From JACDAN01 sp963834825 (GTDB taxonomy: Bacteria; Actinomycetota; Thermoleophilia; Gaiellales; Gaiellaceae), in NCBI GenBank assembly GCA_963834825.1, contig CAWICZ010000007.1, positions 242,553-306,552 on the forward strand: a stretch of 64,000 bases of DNA. Reading direction: 5' to 3'. A model generated the notes under the pieces. The model was given only the letters and a program-made list of their open reading frames with translations. It ran no database searches and was not told the DNA's origin. Positions 47,396 to 57,321 of the stretch are shown here, in pieces. Made by a program: the position numbers and the translations under genes. Positions within the stretch are counted from its first letter, which is position 1. Every line of letters starts with the position of its first letter.

Positions 47396-49420
47396 GCCAG
47401 GCGCTCGATCACGCCGCTCTCGCCGACGATCTCCGCCATCAGCCCCTCCGTCTCCCGCTCCAGCGCGAGGATGTCGGCGCGGATCTCCTCGAGCGACCGC
47501 AGCGGCTGCGGCTTGTAGAACTCGCGGGTGAAGCTGATCTCGTAGCCGATCTTGATGCTCGCCGGGTCGTACCAGGCGTCCGGCGCGTACGGCAGCACCT
47601 CGCGCTCGAGGAACGCCTCGACGCCGCCTTCCTCGAGCAGCGGCACCTGCTCGGTGTCGCGCAGGTCGGGGTCGGGCTCGTACTCGACGACGACCGTCTT
47701 GCCGTCGATCGTCGTCTCGAAGAGGCCGCGGAGCGGGTCGGGCGTCGCGCCGCTTGTGGATCTTGCGGATCACCGGCGGCGCGTCCTCGTCGCGCTCGGC
47801 CGTCTCCTTCAGCGCCTTGATCTCCTTCGCCGTGTAGACGCGGCCGGGCTCGGCGCCGCGCAGGCGCAGCGGCCGCTCGACCGTCACCTTCCGGTAGCCG
47901 AAGTGCTCGTTCGGGAAGATCTTCGACTCCTCGGTCTCCTCGAAGGCGAGGAACGTCTCGCAGATCCGGTCGATGTCGTCGTCCGAGAGCTCGCAGTTCT
48001 TCTTGCCGAGGTTCTTGCGCAGCGGCTCGAACCACTTCGTCGCGTCGATCAGCTGCACCTTGCCGCGGCGGTGCTCGGGCTTGCGGTTCGTGAGCACCCA
48101 GATGTAGGTCGCGATGCCGGTGTTGTAGAACATGTTCAGCGGCAGGGCGACGATCGCCTCGAGCCAGTCGTTCTCGATGATCCAGCGGCGGATGTTGCTC
48201 TCGCCCTGGCCGGCGTCGCCGGTGAAGAGCGAGCTGCCGTTGTGCACCTCGGCGATGCGGCTGCCGAGCTTCGTCTCGTGCTTCATCTTCGAGACGAGGT
48301 TCGCGAGGAAGAGCATCTGCCCGTCGCTCGAGCGCGTGACGAGCGAGTACTCGGGATCGCCGTCGTGCTCGACGACGAAGCGCGGGTCCTTGATCCCGCT
48401 CTTGCCGCCCATCCGCTCGAGGTCGCTCTTCCAGCTCTTGCCGTACGGCGGATTCGAGAGCATGAAGTCGAACTCGCGCGACGGGAACGCGTCGTTCGAG
48501 AGCGTCGAGTGCTCGGGCCCGCCGACGATGTTGTCGGCCGCCTCGCCCTCGCCCTTCAGCAGCAGGTCGGCCTTGCAGATCGCGTAGGTCTCGGCGTTGA
48601 TCTCCTGGCCGTAGAGGTGGGTCGAGACATCCTTGCCGTGCTCGGCGGCGAGCTCGCTGCAGCGTGTCCTCGGCGACGGTCAGCATCCCGCCGGTGCCGC
48701 AGGCGCCGTCGTAGATCAGGTACGTGCCGGACTCGATCTCGTCGGCGATCGGCAGGAAGATCAGCGACGCCATCAGCTTGACGGCGTCGCGCGGCGTCCA
48801 GTGCTCGCCGGCCTCCTCGTTGTTCTCCTCGTTGAAGCGGCGGACGAGCTCCTCGAAGACGGTGCCCATCGCGTGGTTGTCGAGGCCGGGATGCTTGACG
48901 CTGCCGTCGCCGTTCAGCACCGGCTGCGGGCTGAGGTTGATCGACGGGTCGAGGAACTTCTCGATCAGCGAGCCGATCGCGTCGGCCTTCGAGAGCCGCG
49001 GGATCTGGTTGCGGAACTCGAAGTCGTCGAGGATGTCCTGCACGTTCGGCGAGAAGCCGTCGAGGTAGGCCTCGAAGTCGGCCGTGAGCTGCTGCTGGCT
49101 CGTGCGCGACTCGGAGATCGCGCAGCGTGAACTTCGAGGTGTTGTAGAACGGCCTGGCCGGCGGCGTCGCGCAGCGGCCGCGTCCTGGTCGACGATGCCC
49201 TGCCTCGTCGAGGAACGCCTTCATCTCGAGCACGGCCTGCTTCGTCGGCTCGAGCACGGCGTCGAAGCCGGCGCAGCACGGTCATCGGCAGGATCACGTC
49301 GCGGTACTTGCCGCGGACGTAGAGGTCGCGGAGCACGTCGTCGGCGATGCCCCAGATGAAGCCCGCGATGCGTGCGAGCTGCTGAGGTGTCGTCCCAGTC
49401 GCCTTATCGAGGGTAGTCAA
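47370..49420 (-). CDS. hsdM: Type I restriction enzyme methyltransferase (M) subunit, frameshifted
   Basis: TTG start at 49420 behind AGAGGA. It encodes the HsdM N-terminal helical domain (GFIWGIADDVLRDLYVRGKYRDVILPMTVLRRL), then SAM motif I (DGACGTGGML), HWTPRDAVKLMASL, and the catalytic NPPY motif (LSNPPYGKSWKSDL). C-terminal motifs include NMFYNTGIATYIWVL and EHFGYRKVTVERP. Frame breaks cluster near 49140-49280, 48660 and 47750; the 3' end is approximate. It makes N6-methyladenine together with HsdS. It lies 66 bases downstream of the HTH/methylase-like gene. Confidence 0.87.
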
Positions 49421-49486
49421 GTTGAAGTCCTCTTCTCTTAGCGTTGAGTTCTCGGCTCTGTGATCCGGACCGGTGGTGCGGCTAGT

Positions 49487-51596
49487 TCAATCATGGTCGT
49501 GCTCCGAATGGTCGCTGAGGGTCACCGCACCCGTGGATAGCGCGTCGACGATGGCTTGGCGGAGCCTTTCGGCATCGGACACAAGGGTATGTGCCGTCTT
49601 TAGTTCGTTTTCGAGTCGCTGAAGCAGTTTTCCCATTCGGGTTGCAGTGGCGGGATCAAGACGCGGGAATTCCAGCTCGAGCACGTTCACGCGCGGGATC
49701 GCGCTACCGGTCAGAAGGCGCGAGTTTGGCTCACTCGTTAGCAGCGCAGCAAAAGCGTAAGGGTCGAAGGTGTTCGGCTTCAGCCGCAGCGCATGGAGCG
49801 ATGTGCCGAGGACGTGGCCGCCTTCATCGTCGACTCGTGTGCGGATGCCGCCAATGGTGGTGATGACAATGTCGCCTGGTTCGGTGATCGATCGGCTGTC
49901 GACGAGATCCGGAGCGATGAACCGGGATGGCCCGGTGCGCCGCCAGGGATCGTTGATGTCGCCTGGCACCCAGACAGGCAACCCAGGCCCTTCCTCGCTG
50001 TAGTGGTCGGTCTTGACGCGGGCCGGGCGCAAAAGCTGCGCGAGATCGAGGTCGATTAGGTCGCGAACACGTGCACGTGTCTGCGGACGCGCCGGCGAGT
50101 GCCAGTGCGAACCGAGGTGCGCGTCGAGGCAACTGGGCGTGAGCCTCATCGAGGGCGCGATGTGCCTGTTCAATATTCGCCACCAGCGCGTTCGCATCGA
50201 CGATCTCCGGCTCGTAGGTCCAGCGGCTCGGGACGAGCGGCGCATCGCCCGCGAGGAGCTCGAGGACAGGGACACTTGTGGCGAAGCCCGGTGTCGGCAG
50301 GAACTGCTCGTTTTGGGAGCGCCAGCTCTGGACTGTTTCGCGTAGTCGCGCTCGCAGCTGCGGCGTGAGTGCGCGCTCGCCCGTACCGTCGATCAGGAGC
50401 ACCGACGAGGGGGTTTCCATGGGCGGCCGTACGATCCAGAGGGCGAACGCTGTCGCCCTCGCGACAGATGTTGCGCCGCGGGGGAGGGCAACGATCGCCT
50501 CGATCGTACCCTGGCGGAGCAGCTCGGAGCGGAACCGTGCCTCGGGCCCGCCGCGGAAAAGGGAGCCGAAGGGTAGGAGCACGTAGCCGCGCCCGTTCGG
50601 TACGAGATGGTGGATGATGTGTGCAAGCCAGGTGAAATCGCTTGCGCGCGGCCGCGGCGGCTCGAGCCCGCCTAGCAGCTGCCAGCGGGGATCGCCGACC
50701 GCGTAGCTGAGATCGGCGGTGCGTGCACCCGCAGGCGGTTCGCACATGACAACGTTTGCCCGGAGGTTAGGGAAGCGGTCTTCGGCGAGGCTGTCGCCGA
50801 GCTGGATCTCCGTCCCGAGGTCGCGGAGCAACAAACGTGCCATCGCGACCCGCCAGGTGCTCTCGTTCAGCTCCTGCCCGTACAGATCGACCGCGTCGTC
50901 GGCTTCCGCCGCCTTGATCAGGAACTGTCCGGAGCCCACGGCAGGGTCGAAGACTTTTCCGTGCGGCTTCGCGAGCTCGGTGAGGAGATCGGCAGCGGAT
51001 TCTGGCGTTCTGAACTCGCCGTAGCGCGAAGCACGCCCGAGTAGGTCGTCGAGGGTGTCTGCGAGCGTTTCGCGGCTCTCGGAAAGTGTGAAGGAGTCAA
51101 GGAGCTGACCAAGCGACTCCGGCTCAATCGCCGTCAGAGGCGCGAAAAGATTGGCAAGCTCGGCTCGCTCATCAGCAAGCCGATCAATGACCCAACGCGC
51201 CCAATCGGCCATTGTCAGAGGACCCTCCCCGTGTGGCGGCGGGTCATCGTGCTCGCGAGCGAGATGAAGGAGGGCAGCGCTCGCCGCCAGGATGCCGATC
51301 AGATCCCCGGCGAGGGCCTTACCACGCAACCGATCTGCCGCAGCCCAGACCTGGTCGGTGACGTCGCGCTGCTTGCGGCGCACTGGCCTCTGATCGCGCG
51401 TGCTAAGCCATTGCGTCACGTCGGCTAGCAAGAACAAGTCGCCGCCGCTCGGTGCCGTGCCCATCGGAGCCGGGAAGTCGGGGAAGCGCTTGCGCCAGTT
51501 GCTTACCGCAGAAGGCGTGACATCGGCGAGCTGCGCGATGTCTGAGGCGCTCACGAGCCTCTCGCCGTTCGAGCCGCTACGAAGTGCCTCGCTCAC
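49487..51596 (-). CDS. HTH plus N6-methylase-like protein with C-terminal S-like domain and degenerate motif IV, one frameshift
   Basis: The GTG start at 51596 overlaps the NYN stop (GTGA). Residues ~15-60 are an HTH (ASDIAQLADVTPSAVSNWRKR) with a MerR-like wing. Next come HsdM-like helices, FRTPESAADLLTELA, and SAM motif I (FDPAVGSGQFLIKAA). The position of the catalytic (N/D)PPY is VVMCEPPAGA, lacking both the Asn/Asp and the aromatic residue, so methyl transfer may be lost. After a break near 50130 the C-terminus reads like an S-subunit recognition domain (DLIDLDLAQLLRPARVKTDHY, PGDIVITTIGGIRTR, LLTGSAIPRVNV). ~700 residues. Confidence 0.8.
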
Positions 51597-52120
51597 GCAG
51601 CTCTCCGGACCGCGCTGACCACCGGGCGGATCGGAAGCGGATCGATATAGCGGACGTCGACGACAGCTGCGCGGAGCTGCCGCGAAAGCACCCCGCGGCG
51701 GGTGACGACAGTCACGCCGATACCGGCAGCCTGCAGGCGCGCCGCCGGCATGGCGAAGATTCCGTCGCCCGACGCAATCACAACGTGCCCAAAGCGTGTC
51801 GCAACGGATTCGTGCTCGAGTACGTCGAGCAGAGCCAGGTCGGCGCCGTCGCGACCGGAGCGGACGAGTCGCCGCGCCGTCGTAGGCCATCCAAACCAGG
51901 CGGCAGGCGCAGCGTGATGGCTCGTGGCGAGCACGAGCTGGTCGGCGAGACCCTTCGGTGCTACCTGCTCGTATTCGCGGTGGAGGCGGACTGCCTCCTG
52001 CCGGGAGAACGAGGGCGTACCCGCGAGGTTCTCGACATCTATCAGGTGGAGTACCCGGGTCCCTGCGAGCCGGGCGGAGTTGGGCGGATCTAGCTGGACT
52101 GCGCGTTCGATTGACGTCAT
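51593..52120 (-). CDS. NYN-domain (PIN-like) nuclease
   Basis: The 175-residue protein has the NYN acidic residues: HLIDVENLAG (first Asp), SGRDGADLALLDVLEHES (second cluster) and VVIASGDGIFAMPAARLQAAG (third), followed by IGVTVVTRRGVLS. This is the LabA/NYN ribonuclease fold, usually metal-dependent RNases. It is transcribed from a near-consensus, apparently leaderless promoter and is coupled by a GTGA overlap to the methylase-like gene. A role as effector of a methylase-like sensor is inferred from this coupling only. Confidence 0.85.
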   Translation of the reverse strand: MTSIERAVQLDPPNSARLAGTRVLHLIDVENLAGTPSFSRQEAVRLHREYEQVAPKGLADQLVLATSHHAAPAAWFGWPTTARRLVRSGRDGADLALLDVLEHESVATRFGHVVIASGDGIFAMPAARLQAAGIGVTVVTRRGVLSRQLRAAVVDVRYIDPLPIRPVVSAVRRAA

Positions 52121-52126
52121 GGTTCT

Positions 52127-52155
52127 ATCCTAGCTTCACACGCGCATCTTGTCAA
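52127..52155 (-). promoter_or_regulatory. Near-consensus housekeeping promoter for the NYN/methylase-like operon
   Basis: On the minus strand TTGACA (52155-52150), a 17-base spacer and TAGGAT (52132-52127) form a near-perfect sigma-70 promoter. The ATG begins six bases after the -10, so transcription should start at or next to the start codon, giving a leaderless mRNA, common in actinobacteria. No ribosome site is present, which fits. Confidence 0.8.
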
Positions 52156-52197
52156 GTCGATTTCACAAGTTCACAGAACAGAGTGGAAACAGGGAAT

Positions 52198-52217
52198 TTT
52201 TCCAGGATGTTGGAAAA
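52198..52217. promoter_or_regulatory. Palindrome in the divergent NYN / nuclease-helicase promoter region
   Basis: TTTTCCA (52198-52204) and TGGAAAA (52211-52217) form a 7-bp inverted repeat around GGATGT. It sits between the divergent NYN operon and the RecB-like/helicase gene. It could be an operator, possibly for the HTH of the methylase-like protein, or a stem in the 5' leader of the helicase transcript. Confidence 0.5.
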
Positions 52218-52279
52218 TCGGGTTAGAGCCATAGGCAGGGAACCTTCGAACTGCGCCGTCCGGCGCATGATTCGCGTAC

Positions 52280-55200
52280 GTGCGCGTTGATGACCGTGGC
52301 CGGCTGACCTTCTCGCCGTCCGACCTGACGGCGTTTCTCGCCTGCTCGCACCTGACCTCGCTCGAGACGGCGGTCGCGCGCGGCACGCTCCTCCGACCGG
52401 ACGCTGACGACCCGCAGGCCGAGCTGATCCGGCGCAAGGGCGACGAGCACGAGCGCGCTTACCTCGCCGAGCTGCGCGCCCGCGGCTTGCGCATCGCCGA
52501 GATCGAGCTCGGCGACGAGCTCGACTGGGAGCGCGCCGCCGCCGAGACCGCGCGAGGCGCTCGCCGCCGGCGTCGACGTCGTCTACCAGGGCGTCTTCGT
52601 CCACGAGGGGTGGCGCGGGATCGCGGACTTCCTCGAGCGGCAGCCGGACGGCTCCTACGAGGCGGCCGACACGAAGCTCGCCCGCACCTCGAAGCCGGCT
52701 CACATCCTCCAGCTCTGCTTCTACACCGAGCAGCTCGCCCGCGTCACCGGGCGCGAGCCGGCGTTCATGCACGTCCTGCTCGGGTCCGGGCTGCGCGACT
52801 CCTACCGGCCCGGCGACTTCATGGCCTACTACCGGCGCGTCCGGCAGCGCTTCCTCGAGTTCGTCGCCGACCCGCCCGAGACGTACCCGCTGCCCGTCTC
52901 GCACTGCTCGATCTGCGACTTCCGCGAACGCTGCCAGGCGCAGTGGGAGCGGGACGACCACCTCACGCTCGTCGCGCGCCTGCGCCGCGACCAGGTTCCG
53001 CGGTTCGAGGAGGCGGGCATCGGCACGCTCGCCGAGCTCGCCGCCGCGCCGCCGGACAGCGAGATCCCGCGCATGACGCCGAGCACCTTCGAGGCGCTGC
53101 GCGACCAGGCCGCGCTCCAGCACGGCGCACGCATGACCGGGCGGCACGCGTATCACCTGCTCGAGCCGGCGCCGAAGCGCGGCTTCGAGCTGCTGCCGAA
53201 GCCCTCGCCGGGCGACGTCTTCTTCGACATCGAGGGCGACCCGTTCTGGGCGGCCGACCGCGGGCTCGAGTACCTCTTCGGCGTCCTCTGGCGCGAGGAC
53301 GGCGGGACGGCCTTCCGACCCTTCTGGGCGCACGACCGCGAGAGCGAGAAGCGCGCGTTCGAGGAGCTCGTCGACTTCCTCCACGAGCGCCTGCGCGCCG
53401 ATCCAGACATGCACGTCTACCACTACGCGGCCTACGAGCCGGTCGTGCTCAAGCGCCTGATGGGCCTCTACGGCACGCGCGAGGAGGAGGTCGACGACCT
53501 GCTCCGCGGCGAGCGTCCTCGTCGACCTCTTCGCCGTCGTCCGGCACGCGCTGCGCGCCTCGTACCCGACCTACTCGCTGAAGGACATCGAGCGCTTCTA
53601 CCTCGACGGCCGCCAGGCCGAGGTCAAGGGCGGCGCGGACTCCGTGCTCCTCTACGAGCAGTGGCGCGACACCGGCGGCGACGAGCTCCTGGAGGCGATC
53701 CGCGCCTACAACGAGGAGGACTGCCTCTCGACGCTGCTCCTCAGGGACTGGCTGCTCGAGCGGCGGGCCGAGGCCGAGTCCCAGTACGGGCGGGAGCTCG
53801 CGTGGGCGGAGCCCGAGGAGCCGCGCGAGGTGAGCGAGGAGGCGGCCGAGGCGTTCGCGGAGCGCGAGCGGCTGCGCGCCGAGCTGCTCGCCGATCTCCC
53901 CGACGACCCGAACGCCCTCACCGACGACCAGCGCCCTCGCTACCTGGCCGCGCAGCTCCTGGAGTACCACCGGCGCGAGGCGAAGCCCGTCTGGTGGGCG
54001 TTCTTCGCGCGGCTCGGCCAGAGCCCGGCCGAGCTCGTCCACGACTCCGAGGCGATCGGCGAGCTCGAGCCCGACGGCTCCGAGCCGGTGAAGCGGGCAC
54101 CAGTCGCTCGTGCACGCATTCACGTACCCGGTGCAGGAGCACAAGCTCGAGGCCGGTGACGACGTCTTCGACCCGGCGACCGGGAAGAAGGCGGGCAAGA
54201 TCCTCGAGCTCGACGACGCCGTCGGGCGCCTGACGCTCGTGCGCGGGCCCTCGCTCGAGGAGGTGCCGCTGCCGCGCGCGCTGATCCCGGGCGGGCCGTT
54301 CGACACGAAGCCGCAGCGCGAGGCGCTCGCGCGGCTCGCGCGCTCGCTGCTCGACGGCACGCGTCGCTACTCGGCGCTCGAGGGCATCCTCGCGCGCGAG
54401 CGGCCGCGGGCCGGGCGCGACGTCGTCGCAGACGACCGACCTCGAGGAGATGAAGCGGCTCGTGCTCGACCTCGACGAGAGCCACCTCGTCGTCCAGGGG
54501 CCGCCCGGGCTCGGGGAAGACCTGGACGGGCGCGCGCCTGATCGTGCATCTGCTCGCGCGAGGGCAAGCGCGTGGGAGTGACCGCCACGAGCCACAAGGC
54601 GATCCACAACCTGCTCGCCGAGGTCGAGCGGGTGGCCGCCGCGGAGGGCGTCGACTTCAAGGGGCTGAAGAAGTCGACCGGAGGCGCGGAGTCGGTCTTC
54701 AGCGGCGCGCGGATCGAGAGCTCCGGCGACCTCGCGGCCTTCGCCGATCCCGAGGTGCGGCTGCTCGCCGGCACGGCGTGGCTGTTCGCGCGCGCCGAGC
54801 TGGACGGCGCCGTCGACTACCTGTTCGTCGACGAGGCGGGGCAGGTCTCGCTCGCCGACGCGCTCGCGGTGGGGACTGCGGCGCGGAACGTCGTCCTGCT
54901 CGGCGACCCGGTCCAGCTCGCCCAGGTGACGCAGGGGACGCATCCGCCGGGCAGCGGGCGCGTCGGTGCTCGAGCACCTGCTCGGCGATGCGCACACGAT
55001 CCCGCCCGACCGCGGGCTCTTCCTCGAGCGCACGTTCCGCCTGCACCCCGACGTGGCGGCGTTCGTCTCGGAGGCGTTCTACGAGGGCCGCCTCCGCGCC
55101 GCCGAGGGCTGCGAGCGGCAGGGGACGGCGTTCGGGACCGGCCTGCGCTTCCTGCCGGTGGAGCACGAGGGCAACCGGCGGTCGTCCGTCGAGGAGGCCG

Positions 55201-55625
55201 AGCGCGTGCGGGCGGCGATCGAGGAGATGCTCGGCGGCGACTACACCGACGCGGACGGGCGGACGCGGCCGCTGCGCGAGAGCGACTTCATGGTCGTCGC
55301 GCCCTACAACGCGCAGGTGCGCTGCCTGCGCGAGGCGCTGCCGGCGGGTGTGCCGGTCGGCACGGTGGACAAGTTCCAGGGGCAGGAGGCGCCGGTCGTC
55401 TTCTTCTCGATGGCGTCGTCGAGCGGGGAGGACGTGCCGCGCAACCTCGAGTTCCTCTTCTCGCACAACCGGCTGAACGTGGCGATCTCGCGGGCGAGAT
55501 GCCTGGCGATCCTGGTCGCGAGCCCGAAGCTGCTCGACATCCGCTGCCGCACGGTCGAGCAGATGCGGCTCGCGAACGCGCTCTGCCGCTTCGTCGAGCG
55601 GGCCGAAGGAGGCATGTCCGTCTAG
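52280..55625 (+). CDS. TM0106-type RecB-like nuclease / RNase H-like exonuclease / SF1 helicase, frameshifted
   Basis: Three modules are visible. An N-terminal RecB-like nuclease carries one early Cys (FLACSHLTSLE) and a later CSICDFRERC cluster that could hold an Fe-S centre. A DnaQ/RNase H-like exonuclease follows, with FFDIEGDPFW, HYAAYEPVVL and YNEEDC. The C-terminal DNA2/NAM7-type SF1 helicase has the Walker A (GPPGSGKTWTG, after correction), DEAGQ, LGDPVQL, TVDKFQGQEAPVV and NVAISRAR. Frame breaks, mostly one extra G or C, lie near 52560, 53510, 54100, 54430, 54505, 54550 and 54962. ~1115 residues. It is divergent from the NYN operon; a DNA-processing or defence role is inferred. Confidence 0.83.
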
Positions 55626-55634
55626 TACACTAGA
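55621..55634. promoter_or_regulatory. HicAB operator-like palindrome
   Basis: TCTAGT-AC-ACTAGA is a perfect inverted repeat with a 2-base centre, 31 bases before hicA. It overlaps the stop codon of the helicase gene. HicB-type antitoxins bind such sites; binding here is inferred. Confidence 0.55.
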
Positions 55635-55665
55635 CAGAACGTCACGTAGGCGCGAGGCTTGCAGC

Positions 55666-55869
55666 TTGACCGGGAGGCAGGTCTTGCGGGTTCTTCGCCG
55701 ACGTGGATGCGAGGTGATTCGGCAGCGTGGCTCCCACGTGCGCGTCCGATGTGATCGCCGTCAGACGACTGTTCCGATCCACCGTGGTCAGGATCTTCCG
55801 CCTGGGACGCTTCGCGCAATCGAGCGTGATCTAGAACCGTGCTTGGGAAGGAGGTGGCTGCATGAGTGA
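55666..55869 (+). CDS. hicA: HicA-type mRNA interferase toxin
   Basis: A 67-residue double-strand-RNA-binding-like fold: VLRVLRRRGCEVIRQRGSHVRV with the catalytic His in GSH, then VPIHRGQDLPPGTLRAIERDL. This is the standard HicA pattern. TTG start. It overlaps hicB by eight bases, the usual toxin-first order. It cleaves mRNA when HicB is lost. Confidence 0.88.
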   Translation: MTGRQVLRVLRRRGCEVIRQRGSHVRVRCDRRQTTVPIHRGQDLPPGTLRAIERDLEPCLGRRWLHE

Positions 55870-56254
55870 GACATATCGCGTCGTGATCGAACTCGACGAG
55901 TCCGGATCCTGGATTGCCCATGTTCGCGGGGTCCGCGGCTGCCACACATATGGGAGAACGCTCGACCAAGTGCGCCGACGCATTCGCGAGGCGCTCAGTC
56001 TCTGGGTCGACCACGCCGACGCCGCGGAGCTGCTGGAGGAGATTCGCCTCCCCAGTGACGTGCGGCAGGCGATTCGCCGTAGCAGTGCTGCGCGAACGCG
56101 TGCAGAGCATGGCCGCGCGAACGCGCAACGCGCGACGAGCGCGGCGGCCAAGCTGCTCGTGGAGCGGCTCGGTCTAGGCGTGAGGGACGCCGGCGACCTC
56201 CTCGGGCTGTCGTACCAGCGTGTCCAGCAACTCGTTTCCGGGGAGACGAGGTAA
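55862..56254 (+). CDS. hicB: HicB-type antitoxin
   Basis: 130 residues. The N-terminal partial RNase H fold has YRVVIELDESGSWIAHVRGVRGCHTYGRT, and the C-terminal HTH is LGLGVRDAGDLLGLSYQRVQQLVSG. It neutralises HicA and should repress the operon through the palindrome at 55621. Confidence 0.85.
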   Translation: MSETYRVVIELDESGSWIAHVRGVRGCHTYGRTLDQVRRRIREALSLWVDHADAAELLEEIRLPSDVRQAIRRSSAARTRAEHGRANAQRATSAAAKLLVERLGLGVRDAGDLLGLSYQRVQQLVSGETR

Positions 56255-56299
56255 GGCTGCGAGTCGTCGCCTCAGGGCGCTCATCGTCAGGTCGTCCAA

Positions 56300-57161
56300 A
56301 TGGACGAGCCCGAAAGTGCGTCTGGCGAAGGCCGGACGCGCACGCCTAGTCTCGCGGCCGTGCGCTCGAAGGCGGTGGATACGTGCCAATGCGGTTCGGG
56401 ACTTCCGTTCTCGCGCTGCCACGGCGATCCGCGGAACGAGTTCGCACGCGAGCAGGCGCTGCGCGAGGCGGAGTCGGTCGCCATGCTCTTCCCGTCCGTC
56501 CGTCTCCATGGAGAGGAGATCGACGCCTTCGCCGAACGGGCGGCGGCCGCCTATCCGGACGACGATCCGCCGGGAGACCTCCTCGAGGAAGGGGTTGCGC
56601 TCGTCGACGCGCCGGAGTGGAGGCGCCTGGTGGACAGCTGGGCGGAGATCTACGCCGACCGCTGGCAATCCCTGACCGAGACGGCCGCCGACCGTGACGC
56701 CGCGGAGGCCGCGCTCGTCAAAGGGGCGTTGCGCGCCGCGATCGCCGAGCGGCAAGCGACACCGCTCAGCCTGGTGGAGGTGCTCGAGGAGGCCGGCTCC
56801 GGCGCTCGCCCTTCGCCGCGCTTGCGCTGGTCGTGCCGTCTCTGCTGGCGTGGTCGAGGGACGAAGCCGCCGCAGCCGGGATTGCCGCGACGCATGCCAA
56901 GCGGCGCGAACGCTGCCAGCCGTCGAGGGGTGGCTTACGCGCTCATGTCCTTCGCCCACATCGGCCGAACGAGGAGGCTGGCACGGGGGCTGGCGTGGGA
57001 ACTTCCTATCGCTGAGCTGCCGGAGGCCTCGAAGATCCTCTCCGCAGCCTGCGTTCAAGTTGAGAGCGAGATCGACTCGGCGCGAGCGGCCACGGTCGGC
57101 GCTGCTCGTCGCCTACGTGGAACAGCTACGCGTCTCAGAGACCGTCGAGCAGAGACCGTAG
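56300..57161 (+). CDS. SEC-C-motif protein of unknown function, frameshifted
   Basis: CQCGSGLPFSRCHGDPRN near residue 30 is a SEC-C zinc motif. The rest is helical (GEEIDAFAERAAAAYPDDDPPGD, RRLVDSWAEIYADRWQSL). At least two frame changes near 56810-56950 join it to MSFAHIGRTRRLARGLAWELP and ILSAACVQVESEIDSARAATV, then a tail YVEQLRVSETVEQRP ending at 57161. The GTG at 56360 is an alternative start. SEC-C motifs often bind zinc in nucleic-acid- or protein-interacting proteins. It lies between two toxin-antitoxin modules. Confidence 0.6.
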
Positions 57162-57321
57162 CTCCTCGTCGATCCGTTCGGCATTAGCCGCAGGCGCGTG
57201 CGGTCCGGTGAGCAGGGACTTGGGAACGCCTTCGAACTCAAGCCCCGACTGCCGACCGTCAGCTCGCCGCGGCCGTGGCGCGCGCTGAGCTCGTCTGAAC
57301 TGCGGCCGCTACGTTTCGATT

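Noticed and set aside
42945..49420. Several small separate proteins in place of hsdR, hsdS and hsdM
   Set aside because: Adjacent fragments in different frames join into complete type I R-M subunits of normal length and motif order.
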